DNA from: Eunapius fragilis
Lineage: Eukaryota; Porifera; Demospongiae; Spongillida; Spongillidae
NCBI GenBank assembly: GCA_963681505.1
Contig: OY811983.1
Coordinates: forward strand, 1,663,501 to 1,727,500
Direction of reading: 5' to 3'
DNA: 64,000 bases
A program made the position numbers and the translations under genes. Below, in pieces: positions 63,814 through 64,000 of this stretch (its first letter is position 1; every line of letters starts with the position of its first letter). The notes below the pieces were generated by a model. It did no database searches. It worked only from the letters and a program-made list of their open reading frames with translations, and had not been told where the DNA came from.

Positions 63814-64000
63814 GAAGCTAACTCCTATGCTTTACCTTACCCAGAGACTATCAGTTGTCGTCCAACGGGGCAATGCAGCTTCCATGTTGGGGACAATGAA
63901 AGTGGATAGTGAGGATGGTCCGTGTACTTTTCCACAATTTAATTTCTCGTCTTTCTATTTATACATGGAGGACCTTTTGGGCTCGAATGTCAATGTTGCA
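63814..64000 (+). pseudogene. Reverse-transcriptase C-terminal remnant, right half
   Basis: GEANSYAL is followed, one frame away, by QRLSVVVQRGNAASMLGTMK. This continues the remnant cut at 57856. Beyond about 63930 nothing more is recognised, and the window ends. Confidence 0.6.

Overview
The window is animal genomic DNA with intron-containing nuclear genes, short introns (many 50-100 bp), tight gene spacing, long TG/CA microsatellites and many nested mobile elements. Gene content (laminin, CEP350, INPP5E, a 7TM receptor) is metazoan. The compactness and the transposon types suggest an early-branching invertebrate, most likely a sponge, but nothing seen fixes the species.

Left part (1-42.7 kb) is the conserved gene block. 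On the minus strand lie a splicing factor XAB2/SYF1 gene (9699-3338) and INPP5E (16691-13875, ending in a CaaX box). NUBPL (16751-18507, +) starts head-to-head with INPP5E 59 bp away and ends 22 bp from the end of convergent STEEP1 (19538-18530, -). STEEP1 in turn is head-to-head with a large CEP350 homologue (19709-34251, +). Then come eIF2-alpha (34558-35932, +), an unusually short laminin-gamma-like gene (36000-39260, +), a small C11orf98-like gene (about 39504-40010, +) and a convergent FAM194-domain/ERICH6-like gene (about 42703-40012, -). Between XAB2 and INPP5E sits a chimeric duplicated fragment made of pieces of the last exons of both neighbours, followed by an expanded 30-bp minisatellite.

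The right part (42.9-64 kb) is mostly mobile DNA. The most striking object is a 9.9-kb element (43759-53641) bounded by near-identical inverted repeats of about 0.47-0.49 kb that carry arrays of a 24-bp repeat. It contains an intact eight-exon, 512-codon gene with a C-terminal protein kinase domain, plus pieces of an integrase-type (DDE) transposase on both arms. It has itself been hit by a 950-bp inverted-repeat element (44691-45640) and by a 3.6-kb DNA transposon (46336-49941, TTA target duplication) coding for a large DDE transposase of a family I cannot name. To its right are a single-exon 7TM receptor (54973-54008, -), a MITE, decayed reverse-transcriptase remnants, and a Ty3/gypsy LTR retrotransposon (57857-63808, CTGGT target duplication). 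The LTR element landed inside an older reverse-transcriptase remnant and was later broken by two insertions, one carrying a BEN-domain-like fragment.

The genes of the left block work in splicing (XAB2), cilium/centrosome biology (INPP5E, CEP350), mitochondrial Fe-S delivery (NUBPL), STING trafficking (STEEP1), translation initiation (eIF2-alpha) and basement membrane (laminin). They do not form one pathway. Their compact head-to-head arrangement implies shared promoters.
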